Assembly (NCBI GenBank): GCA_943372995.1
Contig: CALSAQ010000001.1
Span: 372,001 to 436,000, forward strand
Direction of reading: 5' to 3'
Origin: CAJBVG01 sp943372995
Lineage (GTDB): Bacteria; Bacteroidota; Bacteroidia; Sphingobacteriales; Sphingobacteriaceae
DNA length: 64,000 nt
Below the pieces are notes generated by a model. That model was not told the origin of the DNA and searched no databases. It saw nothing but the letters and a program-made list of their open reading frames with translations. This document shows, one piece after another, positions 27,026 through 36,590 of the stretch. How positions within the stretch are numbered: the stretch's first letter is position 1; the number at the start of each line of letters is the position of its first letter. A program made the translations under genes and the position numbers.

Positions 27026-28661
27026 CTTATTAAATAAATCTAAACTGATATTTTACCTTTTTACTAGTAGTGTTATTTTATTGATTACACTGTCATTAAT
27101 TTATATAATCTCAGCGGTAGAATTAGCACTCCAAATGGAATTGCTATTAATAAATATTCCATTAGCCGTCTTGCTTTCTTTAGCTATTATATTTTATTTT
27201 TTTAGAACTGGTAAATTAATTTTCTCCTTAATAATATCAATAGTAGTAACCATACTACTTGTATATATTTCTTCAAAGACATATGATGTTTCGTGGGACG
27301 GTCAATGGTATCATCAGGATGCAATTATTAAGCTTATAGAAGGTTGGAATCCTTTTTATAGTAATTACGATATTAACAAATCCATAAGTGAAAGTGATAT
27401 ATGGATACATCACTACCCACATGCTAGTTGGATAGTACAAGCCAATTTTTTTAAAATTACAGGAAGCATACAATCGACAAAATTTATCACCTTGCTCCTA
27501 TCCTATATTTGTTTTTGTATAAGTTATACTGTTATTACACTAAAATATAATATTTCAAAAATATCAGGAATAATCTTTGCTCTATGTATCGCATTTAACC
27601 CCATCACATATAGTCAGTTTTTAAGCTTTTATGTCGATGGACAATCTGCAATGGGAATCAGTATTTATGTTATTCTACTTTACTATTCTATAAAGCATCC
27701 TTCACCCCTATTTACTACACTAATAGCTTTTCTGTTTATTTATGTTATAAATATTAAGTTTACCAATCTGGTATATTTAAGCGTTTTCAATTTTGCATTT
27801 TTCGTTTGGTATTTTATATATAACAAAGAGCTTCGATTGAAGCTGTTCTTAAGTTTCAGCGTATTATACATAATTGGTGTTTTTTTAATTGGTTATTCTT
27901 CCTATACAAGAAATACATTAGAGAAAGGTCACCCTTTATATCCATTAATGGGTGAAAATAATGTTGGTGAAATCGTATCTAATATTCACGCATCTGCGAA
28001 TTTTTTTGATCAAAATAGATTTGAGAATTTCTTTTCGGCTAGCTTTGCATACCCCGAATACGCAAGAAATCCAGATAGTTCTAGATTTAGGGTGCCATTT
28101 ACCAAAGTAGATTATACCAATTATTACAGAACAGATACAGAATTATCAGGCTTTGGAGCGCGTTGGTCTGAATTAATGATTATCTCTTTTTTACTGCTAA
28201 TTATAGTTTTAACTAATCGATCTGATAAGAATAGACTTTATCTTATGATTTTTATTACCGTTTTACTTTTTAGTGTATTTATTAATGAGCAATGTTATGA
28301 ATCAAGATATGTTACACAATTATGGCTTGTACCTATTTCTATTCTCATTTATCTATATATAACTGGAAAATCATTTTATAAAATATTGTCATTAAGTGTA
28401 GCAATCTTGTTTCTCTACAATACTTATATGATTATTAGTACCCAAGTGAAATATCAGAAAGATATTAGAAAAAACATTAATTTAGAGATTGAGTATTTAA
28501 AAAGTATAAATAAACCTATACCTATTAAATGCAAATACTTGTCTGTTGTGAACAGATTAAAAGAGAATAATATACCATATGTAATATTGAATGAGGAAAC
28601 TGATAAACAACACTACCAGTTTAATCATACTCCAGAAGAGAATTATTATATTTTACCATAG
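27015..28661 (+). CDS. Polytopic GT-C-type membrane glycosyltransferase (putative)
   Basis: 548 residues from the ATG at 27015, which has an AGGAAG upstream and follows a possible ATG at 27000. About 11-12 hydrophobic segments. The first extramembrane loop carries VSWDGQWYHQDAIIKLIEGWNP, an acidic-aromatic loop found in GT-C enzymes that use polyprenyl-phosphate sugars. A later periplasmic loop (ENFFSASFAYPEYARNPDSS) and an 85-residue soluble tail follow. It probably transfers sugar from the lipid donor made by the upstream GT2 to a surface glycan or protein. Acceptor unknown. It ends 3 bp before the UbiA-family gene. Confidence 0.75.
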   Translation: MINSLLNKSKLIFYLFTSSVILLITLSLIYIISAVELALQMELLLINIPLAVLLSLAIIFYFFRTGKLIFSLIISIVVTILLVYISSKTYDVSWDGQWYHQDAIIKLIEGWNPFYSNYDINKSISESDIWIHHYPHASWIVQANFFKITGSIQSTKFITLLLSYICFCISYTVITLKYNISKISGIIFALCIAFNPITYSQFLSFYVDGQSAMGISIYVILLYYSIKHPSPLFTTLIAFLFIYVINIKFTNLVYLSVFNFAFFVWYFIYNKELRLKLFLSFSVLYIIGVFLIGYSSYTRNTLEKGHPLYPLMGENNVGEIVSNIHASANFFDQNRFENFFSASFAYPEYARNPDSSRFRVPFTKVDYTNYYRTDTELSGFGARWSELMIISFLLLIIVLTNRSDKNRLYLMIFITVLLFSVFINEQCYESRYVTQLWLVPISILIYLYITGKSFYKILSLSVAILFLYNTYMIISTQVKYQKDIRKNINLEIEYLKSINKPIPIKCKYLSVVNRLKENNIPYVILNEETDKQHYQFNHTPEENYYILP

Positions 28662-28664
28662 ATA

Positions 28665-29540
28665 ATGATAGTAATTAAACAATTAAGGATTAAACAATGG
28701 ATAAAAAATTTATTAATTTTTGCTCCCCTACTATTTTCATTTAATCTTTTCAATAAATCGGACCTTTTAAATTCGATATATACATTTTTTAGCTATTCTT
28801 TTTTGGCTTCTTTTGTATACATCATTAATGATATCAAAGACATTGAAGCCGACAAGATGCATCCTGTTAAGAAAAACAGGCCACTAGCGTCAGGCAAGAT
28901 TAGTGTAATAAATGGCTACATATTAGCTTTAGGATGTTTAGTTGTTGCCATAATATTAAGTTTAATTATACATAAAACCGGATTATACCTGATTTTATTA
29001 GGGTATTTAACCCTTAATATTTTTTATGCTTATATTTTAAAACACATCAGTATTGTCGACTGCATTTCCATTGCAATTGGGTTTGAGTTAAGAATTGTAG
29101 CTGGATGTGTTGCTATAGGTGTTGTCGCTTCAGATTTTATTATGGTAGTGACATTCTTTTTGGCATTATTACTTGCATTCATAAAACGAAAAGGTGAAAT
29201 ACAAGCCTTATCTGAAAATTCATCAAAACACAGAAAAGTGCTTAGTTATTATACTGTTGCACTACTTGATAAATTTATATTCGCTTCGGCTACATTAACT
29301 ATAATAGGATATTTATTTTATACTATTGATGATAATATTTTAAAGCTAGTGGGTAATGATTACCTAAAATATTCTATTGTATTTGTTGTGTATGGAATAT
29401 TTAGGTTTATTCAATTAAGTGATATTGATATTTACGAGAAAGAAGGCGACCCTACAACATTAATTTATAAAGACAGAGCCATTCAACTTTCTATACTTTT
29501 ATGGGTAATATACGTTACATTGTGTTTATATGCATTCTGA
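28665..29540 (+). CDS. UbiA-family prenyltransferase, decaprenyl-phosphate phosphoribosyltransferase-like
   Basis: 291 residues, 8-9 membrane helices. The N-terminus RIKQWIKNLLIFAPLLF and the Mg-binding N-D-x-x-D-x-x-x-D motif (NDIKDIEADKMHPVKKNRP, from residue 55) are characteristic of the branch that includes mycobacterial decaprenyl-phosphoryl-5-phosphoribose synthase. The KRKGEIQAL segment near 165 fits the second motif. The likely reaction is transfer of 5-phosphoribose from PRPP to a polyprenyl phosphate. The neighbouring HAD phosphatase, whose start overlaps by 11 bp, could remove the 5-phosphate. Substrate assignment is inferred from family resemblance. Confidence 0.85.
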   Translation: MIVIKQLRIKQWIKNLLIFAPLLFSFNLFNKSDLLNSIYTFFSYSFLASFVYIINDIKDIEADKMHPVKKNRPLASGKISVINGYILALGCLVVAIILSLIIHKTGLYLILLGYLTLNIFYAYILKHISIVDCISIAIGFELRIVAGCVAIGVVASDFIMVVTFFLALLLAFIKRKGEIQALSENSSKHRKVLSYYTVALLDKFIFASATLTIIGYLFYTIDDNILKLVGNDYLKYSIVFVVYGIFRFIQLSDIDIYEKEGDPTTLIYKDRAIQLSILLWVIYVTLCLYAF

Positions 29541-30138
29541 TAAACCTATAATAATAATTGATTTTGATAAAACTTTATTCAAGAAAGATTCGTTAATCGA
29601 ATTCTGTAAATATATATTTAAGAAAAAACCACTTCAAATGTGGTCAATTATACCTCAAGTATTTGCAACTCTTCTTTACCTATTTAAACTTATTGACACC
29701 AAAAAATACAAAGAACTTTTCTTATTGTATTTACATGGGATTAACGAACAAGAACTCACTTCATTTGCTAAAGAATTTTGGGCAAACACAGGCATGGAAA
29801 ACTTTAATTCCAGTATCACATCTTTATTTAATAAGAAAGACTTCCGTATCATTTGCATCAGTGCTTCTCCTGAAATATATTTAAGCCCTATTACAGAAGT
29901 TTATCAAATAGAGCTCATCGGAACAAAAATAGCTTTTAGCAAGAATACATATAAAATTATAGGTGAAAACTGTAAAGGAGAAGAAAAAGTAAAGCGTTTA
30001 AAGAAATATTTGAATGCGGAAACAATCGATATTGAAGAAAGCTATAGCGATTCCATTACTGATCTCCCATTATTCAAATTAAGTAAAAAAGCATACCTGG
30101 TGGATGAAAACGGTATCCCAAATCTATTAAAACTCTAA
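29530..30138 (+). CDS. HAD-superfamily phosphatase (subfamily IB-like)
   Basis: 202 residues. Motif I DFDKTLF with nucleophile Asp11 and Asp13; motif II CISASPEIY near 115; Lys in CKGEEKVKRL near 155; motif III YSDSITDLPLF near 175. A helical cap (residues 20-85) resembles phosphoserine phosphatase types. Overlap with the phosphoribosyltransferase-like gene suggests it dephosphorylates polyprenyl-phosphoryl-5-phosphoribose. That fits the fused or adjacent UbiA-HAD arrangement seen elsewhere, but is inference. Its TAA abuts the stop of the converging methyltransferase gene with no spacer (TAATTA). Confidence 0.87.
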   Translation: MHSDKPIIIIDFDKTLFKKDSLIEFCKYIFKKKPLQMWSIIPQVFATLLYLFKLIDTKKYKELFLLYLHGINEQELTSFAKEFWANTGMENFNSSITSLFNKKDFRIICISASPEIYLSPITEVYQIELIGTKIAFSKNTYKIIGENCKGEEKVKRLKKYLNAETIDIEESYSDSITDLPLFKLSKKAYLVDENGIPNLLKL

Positions 30139-30780
30139 TTATTTCTTAGCAAGAATAGTAAAGTGAGGGTAAAAAAGCATCGTTCTTTTTTTGATGCTTA
30201 ATACATTAAAACCAATTTTAGTTAATAATCGTTCAGCATTTTTAAGAGAGATTTCATTCCCAATTTCTTTAGAAAGAACTAAATCATGCAATTTATTCAT
30301 TACTACTAATGGACTTGCATTATTGATATCTTTAAATATTAATTGTGCTCCAGGTTTCATCTTCGCAAACAATTGCTCCATAAACATTTTTTGAGCATTT
30401 GGAGGAATATGATGATAAACATCTATCATGCTTACATAATCATACTGATTAATTTCATCAGGAATATTTTTACCGTCGTATTTATAGATATGTTGTTCAA
30501 TATTAAACTTCGACAATAAGGAACGAGCATCGTTAATGAGGTTGTCTGCAATTTCAATTCCACCAATTTTCGTGGGTTTATTAAATTCAGATAACAGCGA
30601 TAAAAAAGATCCTGCGCCACAACCAATGTCGAACAAAGTTGTTCCTTCTGGAATTTGATTTAATAAATCATCAAAGGGGCAGATATAAGGACGATAAATT
30701 GTTTTTATTTTACTTAAACCTTTTAAATTTTTCGCTTCACTATCTTTAAGGTATTGATATAATTGAGTTTTTGTAATCAT
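30139..30780 (-). CDS. Class I SAM-dependent methyltransferase
   Basis: 213 residues. Motif I LFDIGCGAGSFLSLL near residue 50; acidic residue GGIEIADNL near 72; motif II YVSMIDVYHHIPP near 112; post-motif LIFKDINNASP near 145. The double His after the Asp (DVYHHIPP) is common in small-molecule or lipid methyltransferases. It is the terminal gene of the minus-strand glycosyl cluster, 2 bp after a GT2 gene. A sugar-lipid or glycan substrate is inferred from position. Confidence 0.87.
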   Translation of the reverse strand: MITKTQLYQYLKDSEAKNLKGLSKIKTIYRPYICPFDDLLNQIPEGTTLFDIGCGAGSFLSLLSEFNKPTKIGGIEIADNLINDARSLLSKFNIEQHIYKYDGKNIPDEINQYDYVSMIDVYHHIPPNAQKMFMEQLFAKMKPGAQLIFKDINNASPLVVMNKLHDLVLSKEIGNEISLKNAERLLTKIGFNVLSIKKRTMLFYPHFTILAKK

Positions 30781-30782
30781 AG

Positions 30783-31706
30783 TTAATCAATATTGGTATC
30801 GTTAATAATATACAAAGGGCGGTTCCTAACATTACTACTTAAGCGAGAAATGTATTCACCAATTATACCAATAGAAATTAATTGAATACCACCTAAAAAC
30901 AACACGGATATAATTATTGAAGTCCAACCTTCAATGTAATCTTTTGAAATAAACCTAGAGTACAGGGCATACAACATTACTATGAAAGCAATACCAGATA
31001 CTACAAACCCACAAATTGTGGCAAATTTTAATGGGAAATTAGAAAATGAGGTAATGCCATCTAAAGCAAAACGAATCATTTTCTTATATGTATAGCCCGT
31101 TTCTCCAGCAAAACGTTCATCACGTTCGTATTCTACATATGTTTGATTAAAACCAATCCAAGAGATTTGTCCGCGTAAAAATTTCTGTTGTTCTGGCATT
31201 TGTTTTAATACATCTACAATCTTACGATCCATTATACGGAAATCGCCAGTATCTACAGGGATATTAACAGAGGTAATCGACTTAAGAATTCGATAAAACA
31301 TCCTTGCTGTAAATTTTTTCATCCAACTCTCTCCTTTTCTTGCAGCACGTTTAGCATATACCACTTCAAAACCTTCATCCATCTTACGGTACATCTCAAT
31401 TATTAATTCAGGAGGATCTTGTAAATCAGCATCAATAATTACTATTCTATCACCTTTAGCTTTATCCAAACCAGCTGTAACAGCAATTTGATGCCCGAAA
31501 TTTCTACTAAAGTTTATAAATTTTATAGTCTGATCTAATTTTGCCAGATTTTTAATGATATGAATAGAATCATCCTTACTCCCATCATTAATAAAAATGT
31601 ATTCACAATCAATATTCAATTGAGATACCACACCCTTTAATCGGTTAATCAAACGATCGATATTACCTTGTTCGTTGTATATGGGTATGATTATGGATAA
31701 TCGCAT
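30783..31706 (-). CDS. Polyprenyl-phosphate glycosyltransferase (GT2, GtrB/DPM type)
   Basis: 307 residues. The GT2 domain shows IIPIYNEQGNI, FINDGSKDDS and DADLQDPPEL (the DxD loop); NFSRNFGHQIAVTAGLDKAKGD and DTGDFRIMDRK are hallmarks of the GtrB/Ppm1 group. Two C-terminal membrane helices (about 230-255 and 265-290) match the tetrameric GtrB topology. It makes a polyprenyl-phosphate hexose, which the membrane glycosyltransferase encoded just upstream would use as donor. Confidence 0.93.
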   Translation of the reverse strand: MRLSIIIPIYNEQGNIDRLINRLKGVVSQLNIDCEYIFINDGSKDDSIHIIKNLAKLDQTIKFINFSRNFGHQIAVTAGLDKAKGDRIVIIDADLQDPPELIIEMYRKMDEGFEVVYAKRAARKGESWMKKFTARMFYRILKSITSVNIPVDTGDFRIMDRKIVDVLKQMPEQQKFLRGQISWIGFNQTYVEYERDERFAGETGYTYKKMIRFALDGITSFSNFPLKFATICGFVVSGIAFIVMLYALYSRFISKDYIEGWTSIIISVLFLGGIQLISIGIIGEYISRLSSNVRNRPLYIINDTNID

Positions 31707-31732
31707 ATGATATAATTTAGCTATTAATAATT

Positions 31733-33226
31733 TTAATTCAATTTAAAAACAGATACACCGTCTATATCTAATATCTTGTTAACAAAGTATTTTTGAAACA
31801 TGGGTCTATCGTTTATGTGAATATTTTCAATAAGTACATAATCGGATTTATTAAAATATTTTATCAAATCTTCATCATACCATCCGCTTTCAACAGCATA
31901 ACCCTTTTGATTTATGATATAGAGTACATTATTGGGAGCAACGTCATATAATACAGTAAATTTTTTATCGAAACTAATACCCCTATTTTTCAGTTCTGTA
32001 TTAATATTTTTTAGCTTGTCATAGAACTCTATATTACTATAATAGTTTCTATTCCTAGTAAAATTGAATCTTTCATTAATATTAGATTTACAATATAGTA
32101 AATTAGTAATTACGAGAACAAACAATAAAAAATTAAAAGATAAACTATAATTTTGTTCTTTCTCTTTTAAAATAATACTTATAGAAAGAAGTAAAAATAT
32201 TACTGGCAATAAAAGTGTTATAATGTAATAATCATGATCTCTAAATTGAAATAACATTAAAAGCACAAAACAAATATCTCCAATAATTAATAAAATAGTG
32301 ATTGTATTCAACAATAAATTACCTTTTCTAAAATTTAAAAGAAGATAAATAATACCAATTATAGACATTACAACCATACTTTTATCATAGTAATCATGTA
32401 ACCAATACAATTTTACAAATTTGATAGTTTCTACCAATTGATCAAAACTTTCAACAGGTCTGATATTCATTAAAAAAAACCATGATTGATATTTCTCATT
32501 TAAATAAACAGAATATCTATACCAGCAAAAAACACTAATAAAAACAAAAAGGATACTTAAGTAAATTTTAATTTTATTCTCAAATTCTTTTCTTCTAAAA
32601 AATCCTACAGTATCTAATATTAAAACACCTACAATTGCAAATATTGAGATTAAAGATGTAATCTTTATTAATGCTGAAAGCGATGCAAAAATGGTAAATA
32701 ACAAAATATCTTTATTCTTATGGCTATCTTTATATTTTAATATATAAAACCAAGCAATAAGCATAAAACCCAAACTTGGTAAGTCTGGTAAAAAGTTAGC
32801 GCTATAGTATACGAGTGTTGGTGATAAGTAAAAAAGCAAAACAATAAATATAGAATTATACATATTGCGTAAATGCTGATTACATAGCTTAAACATAAAA
32901 ATTAGTCCAAAAGAAATAATTATTAATTCAATTAAACGGTACCAAAACTCATCGAACCCAAATAATTTATATAATACCCCTGCTGCATAATTAATGATAG
33001 GAAATTCTAAACCTGTTATTCCTGTTCCGTTGCCTACATTATGAACTCTTGGTAAGAAAAAATTCATATCTTCTTGATAGTAATTTAGTGCAATAGAGGC
33101 TCTATCTGATTGCGCCCACTGATGTATTGATGAAGGTTTATAATGAACATATTTTCCAATACTAAGTACTGATAACACAATTAATAAGCATGTTATAAAC
33201 GTTAAGGTTGGTCGTTTTACAATCAT
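31733..33226 (-). CDS. GT39/ArnT-like membrane glycosyltransferase
   Basis: 497 residues with about 11 membrane helices. The first periplasmic loop (HYKPSSIHQWAQSDRASIAL, then LPRVHNVGNGTGITGLEFPI) has the acidic and aromatic residues expected of a GT-C enzyme. A soluble C-terminal domain begins near 400. It is the presumed acceptor enzyme for the sugar-lipid made by the GT2 enzyme 26 bp downstream. The GTGITGLEFPI loop is a recurring feature in uncharacterised Bacteroidota members. Acceptor unknown. Confidence 0.75.
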   Translation of the reverse strand: MIVKRPTLTFITCLLIVLSVLSIGKYVHYKPSSIHQWAQSDRASIALNYYQEDMNFFLPRVHNVGNGTGITGLEFPIINYAAGVLYKLFGFDEFWYRLIELIIISFGLIFMFKLCNQHLRNMYNSIFIVLLFYLSPTLVYYSANFLPDLPSLGFMLIAWFYILKYKDSHKNKDILLFTIFASLSALIKITSLISIFAIVGVLILDTVGFFRRKEFENKIKIYLSILFVFISVFCWYRYSVYLNEKYQSWFFLMNIRPVESFDQLVETIKFVKLYWLHDYYDKSMVVMSIIGIIYLLLNFRKGNLLLNTITILLIIGDICFVLLMLFQFRDHDYYIITLLLPVIFLLLSISIILKEKEQNYSLSFNFLLFVLVITNLLYCKSNINERFNFTRNRNYYSNIEFYDKLKNINTELKNRGISFDKKFTVLYDVAPNNVLYIINQKGYAVESGWYDEDLIKYFNKSDYVLIENIHINDRPMFQKYFVNKILDIDGVSVFKLN

Positions 33227-33275
33227 ATTGTTTACATTTATTTTAAAATGTATATAGTTGCTATTTGTTATAATA

Positions 33276-33935
33276 TTAATTTAGGTTCATTTCTAATATT
33301 TCGCCCTCTACAATCAATGTCCCCTCTGTAGCATTTTGTATTTCTTCAACACTCACTCCAGGTGCTCTTTCCAATAATTTAAAACCACCTGTTGGTAAAA
33401 CTTCTAATACCGCTAACTCTGTCACTATCTTTTTAACACATTTTACACCTGTTAATGGTAATGAACACGACTTTAATAATTTCGACTCACCAGCTTTGTT
33501 TACATGTTGCATCGCAACAATAATATTTTGTGCAGATGCCACAAGATCCATTGCTCCTCCCATGCCTTTAACCATTTTGCCTGGTATTTTCCAATTTGCA
33601 ATATCGCCATTCTCTGAAACCTCCATTGCTCCCAATATGGTTAAATCTACTTTCTGAGCTCTGATCATTCCAAAACTCATTGCCGAATCAAATATCGATG
33701 AACCTGGTAATGTGGTTATCGTTTGCTTACCCGCATTTATTAAATCAGCATCTTCTTTTCCAGCCTCAGGAAAAGGACCCATTCCCAATAATCCATTCTC
33801 CGATTGTAATACAACATTAATACCATCTGGAATATAATTTGCTACTAGTGTTGGTATACCAATCCCTAAATTGACATACATTCCATCCTTTACCTCTTGT
33901 GCAATACGCTTCGCTATTCCATTTTTATCTAACAT
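33276..33935 (-). CDS. scoB: 3-oxoacid CoA-transferase subunit B
   Basis: 219 residues, usual length. The catalytic Glu46 lies in LQSENGLLGMGPFP; YVNLGIGIPTL precedes it and GKMVKGMGGAMDLV follows. With subunit A it moves CoA between succinyl-CoA (or acetyl-CoA) and acetoacetate in ketone-body or leucine catabolism. The acyl-CoA carboxylase beta gene at 15233 fits the same pathway. Its partner gene lies 2.6 kb upstream, separated by an O-acetyltransferase pair on the same strand, instead of being adjacent. The start is 7 bp from the AlgX-like gene stop. Confidence 0.94.
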   Translation of the reverse strand: MLDKNGIAKRIAQEVKDGMYVNLGIGIPTLVANYIPDGINVVLQSENGLLGMGPFPEAGKEDADLINAGKQTITTLPGSSIFDSAMSFGMIRAQKVDLTILGAMEVSENGDIANWKIPGKMVKGMGGAMDLVASAQNIIVAMQHVNKAGESKLLKSCSLPLTGVKCVKKIVTELAVLEVLPTGGFKLLERAPGVSVEEIQNATEGTLIVEGEILEMNLN

Positions 33936-33942
33936 ATCTTTG

Positions 33943-35070
33943 TTATTTTATAAATATTCTATTAAAGTGTTCTATAAAACCATATGGAAACCATGAATAA
34001 TTGGCTTCTGTGGCTAATAAAATTACATAGTCTGAATTGTTAATGTAATGTATTAAATTTTCATCGTTTACTTCTGAATTTATTTCCCTTGCGAAATCAT
34101 AAGTATGTTTATAATAATACATAAAATAATACTCAGAAAATTGATTCCAAGGAACTTGAATGTTATTAATTGTCCACCAATAACTATCAGCTATAACCGA
34201 CACCCTTGGTTTAAATTTATTTAAAGAATTATATTCTACTACTGGATATGTAAATGTATCAGTTGGTGGGTCCCAAAGTAGGTTCATACTCTTAGCAATA
34301 TCATCATCTTCGCCCCTAGGTTTATCGGTTACTTCATTATAGATATATTTTTTGTCTACAATATCTATATTATTTAATAATTCCATGAACTTAATAATTG
34401 AATCTGATGCTAGATGTGCAGCGTATTGAGACCAATGTACACCAGTTTTTCCAATTATTGTTTTATCTGTGGTGTCATTATATTTTATGAAGTAATCTCT
34501 AAAATCGATGAAATTTAAATTATACCTTTTTAAGGTTTCTCTATAGACTGAATAATTGGTAGAATCTGTTTTTGCAACTTTATATTTTTCAGGAAAATAT
34601 TGAGGAAACATTGATGCTTTCCCTGGAGCAAAAACAATAATTAATTTTTTGTTAATCTTGTTAAGGTATTCACTTATAACTTTTAATTGTTGGGTTTTCT
34701 TGTTGATTTCATTTGACCCAACAAATTGTTTACCATTATATTCTCGAATATATGGGTAATCGTAAAAATATCCGTTAGTGCCAATTTTTAAATCAACTAC
34801 AGTTGTTTGATTAAAAATTGAAAATAAGGCTTGATTATTTAACCTCGTTATTGTTGCCTTTAATGGTAAATTATCATTTAAAAACTTCATGTATTGCTCT
34901 TGATAATTACCATTAAAATAATCAGAATCAGTTAATATAGGTTTAGAATGAATTTCAAAATATCCTTTTAATCCTTTTTCTTTAACAAATGGCACATACG
35001 ACTGTATTATAGGTAATAATAAAATAGCTATTACCACAAAAACAAATATATATTTTCCTTTATTCTGCAT
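33943..35070 (-). CDS. AlgX/AlgJ-like SGNH-type polysaccharide O-acetylation protein
   Basis: 375 residues with an N-terminal membrane anchor (YIFVFVVIAILLLPIIQSYV). The DLKIGTNGYFYDYPYI stretch, KKLIIVFAPGKASMFP and TGVHWSQYAAHLASDSI match the AlgJ/AlgX (DHHW-like) family of periplasmic acetyltransferases; the His in GVHWSQ and an Asp nearby form part of the catalytic set. It is translated from an ATG overlapping the stop of the MBOAT gene by 1 bp, so the pair forms a complete acetyl-relay: MBOAT moves acetyl across the membrane, this protein attaches it to a glycan. Confidence 0.85.
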   Translation of the reverse strand: MQNKGKYIFVFVVIAILLLPIIQSYVPFVKEKGLKGYFEIHSKPILTDSDYFNGNYQEQYMKFLNDNLPLKATITRLNNQALFSIFNQTTVVDLKIGTNGYFYDYPYIREYNGKQFVGSNEINKKTQQLKVISEYLNKINKKLIIVFAPGKASMFPQYFPEKYKVAKTDSTNYSVYRETLKRYNLNFIDFRDYFIKYNDTTDKTIIGKTGVHWSQYAAHLASDSIIKFMELLNNIDIVDKKYIYNEVTDKPRGEDDDIAKSMNLLWDPPTDTFTYPVVEYNSLNKFKPRVSVIADSYWWTINNIQVPWNQFSEYYFMYYYKHTYDFAREINSEVNDENLIHYINNSDYVILLATEANYSWFPYGFIEHFNRIFIK

Positions 35071-36488
35071 TAAAATCTAAAATAGATAAATGGGTTAAAA
35101 TCTGAGCTTACTACAAAACTTAAAGAAATTATTAGTAAAACTATCACTATTGGATTACTTAATTGATAGACTTTTCTACTTAAGTTGCCATTGTAAAAAT
35201 CCATCTGTTTATTTTCAACATCTTTTATTATTGCAAAGAAAGAGAATAGTATAGCTAGAATAAACATTGTTATAGTTAAGTTATCCATTTCTATAAAAAT
35301 GCTTTCATTAAATGTAAACATTTTTATTAGATACGATTTAACTTGACTAATATTCTCTGCTCTAAATAACACCCAGCCTATCAAAGTAAAAATATAGGTT
35401 AGTATAATACTAAGAGTACGACCTAGTTTTGACAATAATCGAACTAAAAATATTCTATCTAATATTAGAAATATTCCATGATAAACTCCCCATAATACAA
35501 AATTCCATGCTGCTCCATGCCAAAGTCCAGAAATCACAAAAACTAACCATAGATTAAAATATATTTTTATCAACGAGCCTTTATTACCTCCTAAGGGTAT
35601 ATATAAATAATCTTTCATCCATCTTCCCAAGCTCATATGCCACCTACGCCAGAACTCTGATATATTTTGAGATATGTATGGGTTGTTAAAATTTTCAATA
35701 AATTTAAACCCCATAAATCGACCTAAACCAATAGCCATATCAGAATAACCAGAAAAATCGAAATAAATTTGAAATGAATATGCAATAATACCTACCCAGG
35801 CTGTTAAAGTTCCTAATTCGTTAGGGTTCATTAAAAAAACTTCATCCGCGAGTTTACCCATAGTATTTGCAATTAATACTTTCTTAGATAAACCAACAAT
35901 AAACCTAATTAATCCTAAATATCTATTATCAATATTTTCAAAAGTTGACCTTTCTGATATTTGATCCGCAATTTCATGAAATCTAACAATAGGCCCTGCT
36001 ATCAGCTTTGGGAATAGAAGTATATAGGTAAAATAGTCTAATACACTTTTAAGAGGCGCATGAACCCTTCTATATACATCAATTGAATAGGTTAACGTTT
36101 CAAACAAGAAAAAAGAAATACCAATCGGCAGAGCTACCTCTGTCCAAGCTACTTCTTTTATCCCTAATCTTGATAGAGTTAAATTAACGTTCTCAATAAA
36201 AAAATTAGAATACTTAAAGTAGCAAAGTAATCCTATATTCAGTATTAATGATATTACAAGAAACGCTTTTCTTTTGTTACCCTCAGATTTATGTAATGCA
36301 TTTACAATGTAGAAGTCAATAAGTGTAATACTTAATAATAGATATACAAATTTTGGTGCACCCCATTGGTAAAAGAAGATGCTAAATACTAGTATAACCT
36401 TATTTTTATATTTCTTATCGACAAGAATATAAAGGCAAAGAAAAAGCGGTAAAAAATAAAATAAAAAAATTGTACTACTAAAAACCAT
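35070..36488 (-). CDS. MBOAT-family O-acyltransferase (AlgI/DltB-like)
   Basis: 472 residues, about 11 helices. The MBOAT signature SEFWRRWHMSLGRWMKDYLY (near 280) and the catalytic His in SGLWHGAAWNFVLWG (near 320) are intact. GPIVRFHEIADQI and FDFSGYSDMAIGLGRFMG are typical of AlgI. It imports acetyl groups for the downstream SGNH-type partner. The ATG is embedded at the end of the repeat array that begins at the stop of the CoA-transferase A gene. Confidence 0.94.
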   Translation of the reverse strand: MVFSSTIFLFYFLPLFLCLYILVDKKYKNKVILVFSIFFYQWGAPKFVYLLLSITLIDFYIVNALHKSEGNKRKAFLVISLILNIGLLCYFKYSNFFIENVNLTLSRLGIKEVAWTEVALPIGISFFLFETLTYSIDVYRRVHAPLKSVLDYFTYILLFPKLIAGPIVRFHEIADQISERSTFENIDNRYLGLIRFIVGLSKKVLIANTMGKLADEVFLMNPNELGTLTAWVGIIAYSFQIYFDFSGYSDMAIGLGRFMGFKFIENFNNPYISQNISEFWRRWHMSLGRWMKDYLYIPLGGNKGSLIKIYFNLWLVFVISGLWHGAAWNFVLWGVYHGIFLILDRIFLVRLLSKLGRTLSIILTYIFTLIGWVLFRAENISQVKSYLIKMFTFNESIFIEMDNLTITMFILAILFSFFAIIKDVENKQMDFYNGNLSRKVYQLSNPIVIVLLIISLSFVVSSDFNPFIYFRF

Positions 36489-36590
36489 GTTAGTATGCTA
36501 ATATGTTAGTTTGTTAATGTGTTAATGTACTAGTTTGTGATTTAATTGCAAGATTAGCATATTATCACACTAGCATATTAGCATACTAAC
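36489..36590 (-). repeat. Stop-phased 8-bp array with 17-bp inverted repeat, scoA to MBOAT
   Basis: The scoA stop TAG begins a run on the minus strand of 8-bp words TAGTATGC, TAATATGC, TAGTGTGA, and again TAATATGC. The far end is an inverted copy: plus 36489-36505 is the exact reverse complement of 36574-36590. The right arm contains the scoA stop; the left arm touches the MBOAT ATG. Confidence 0.85.
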
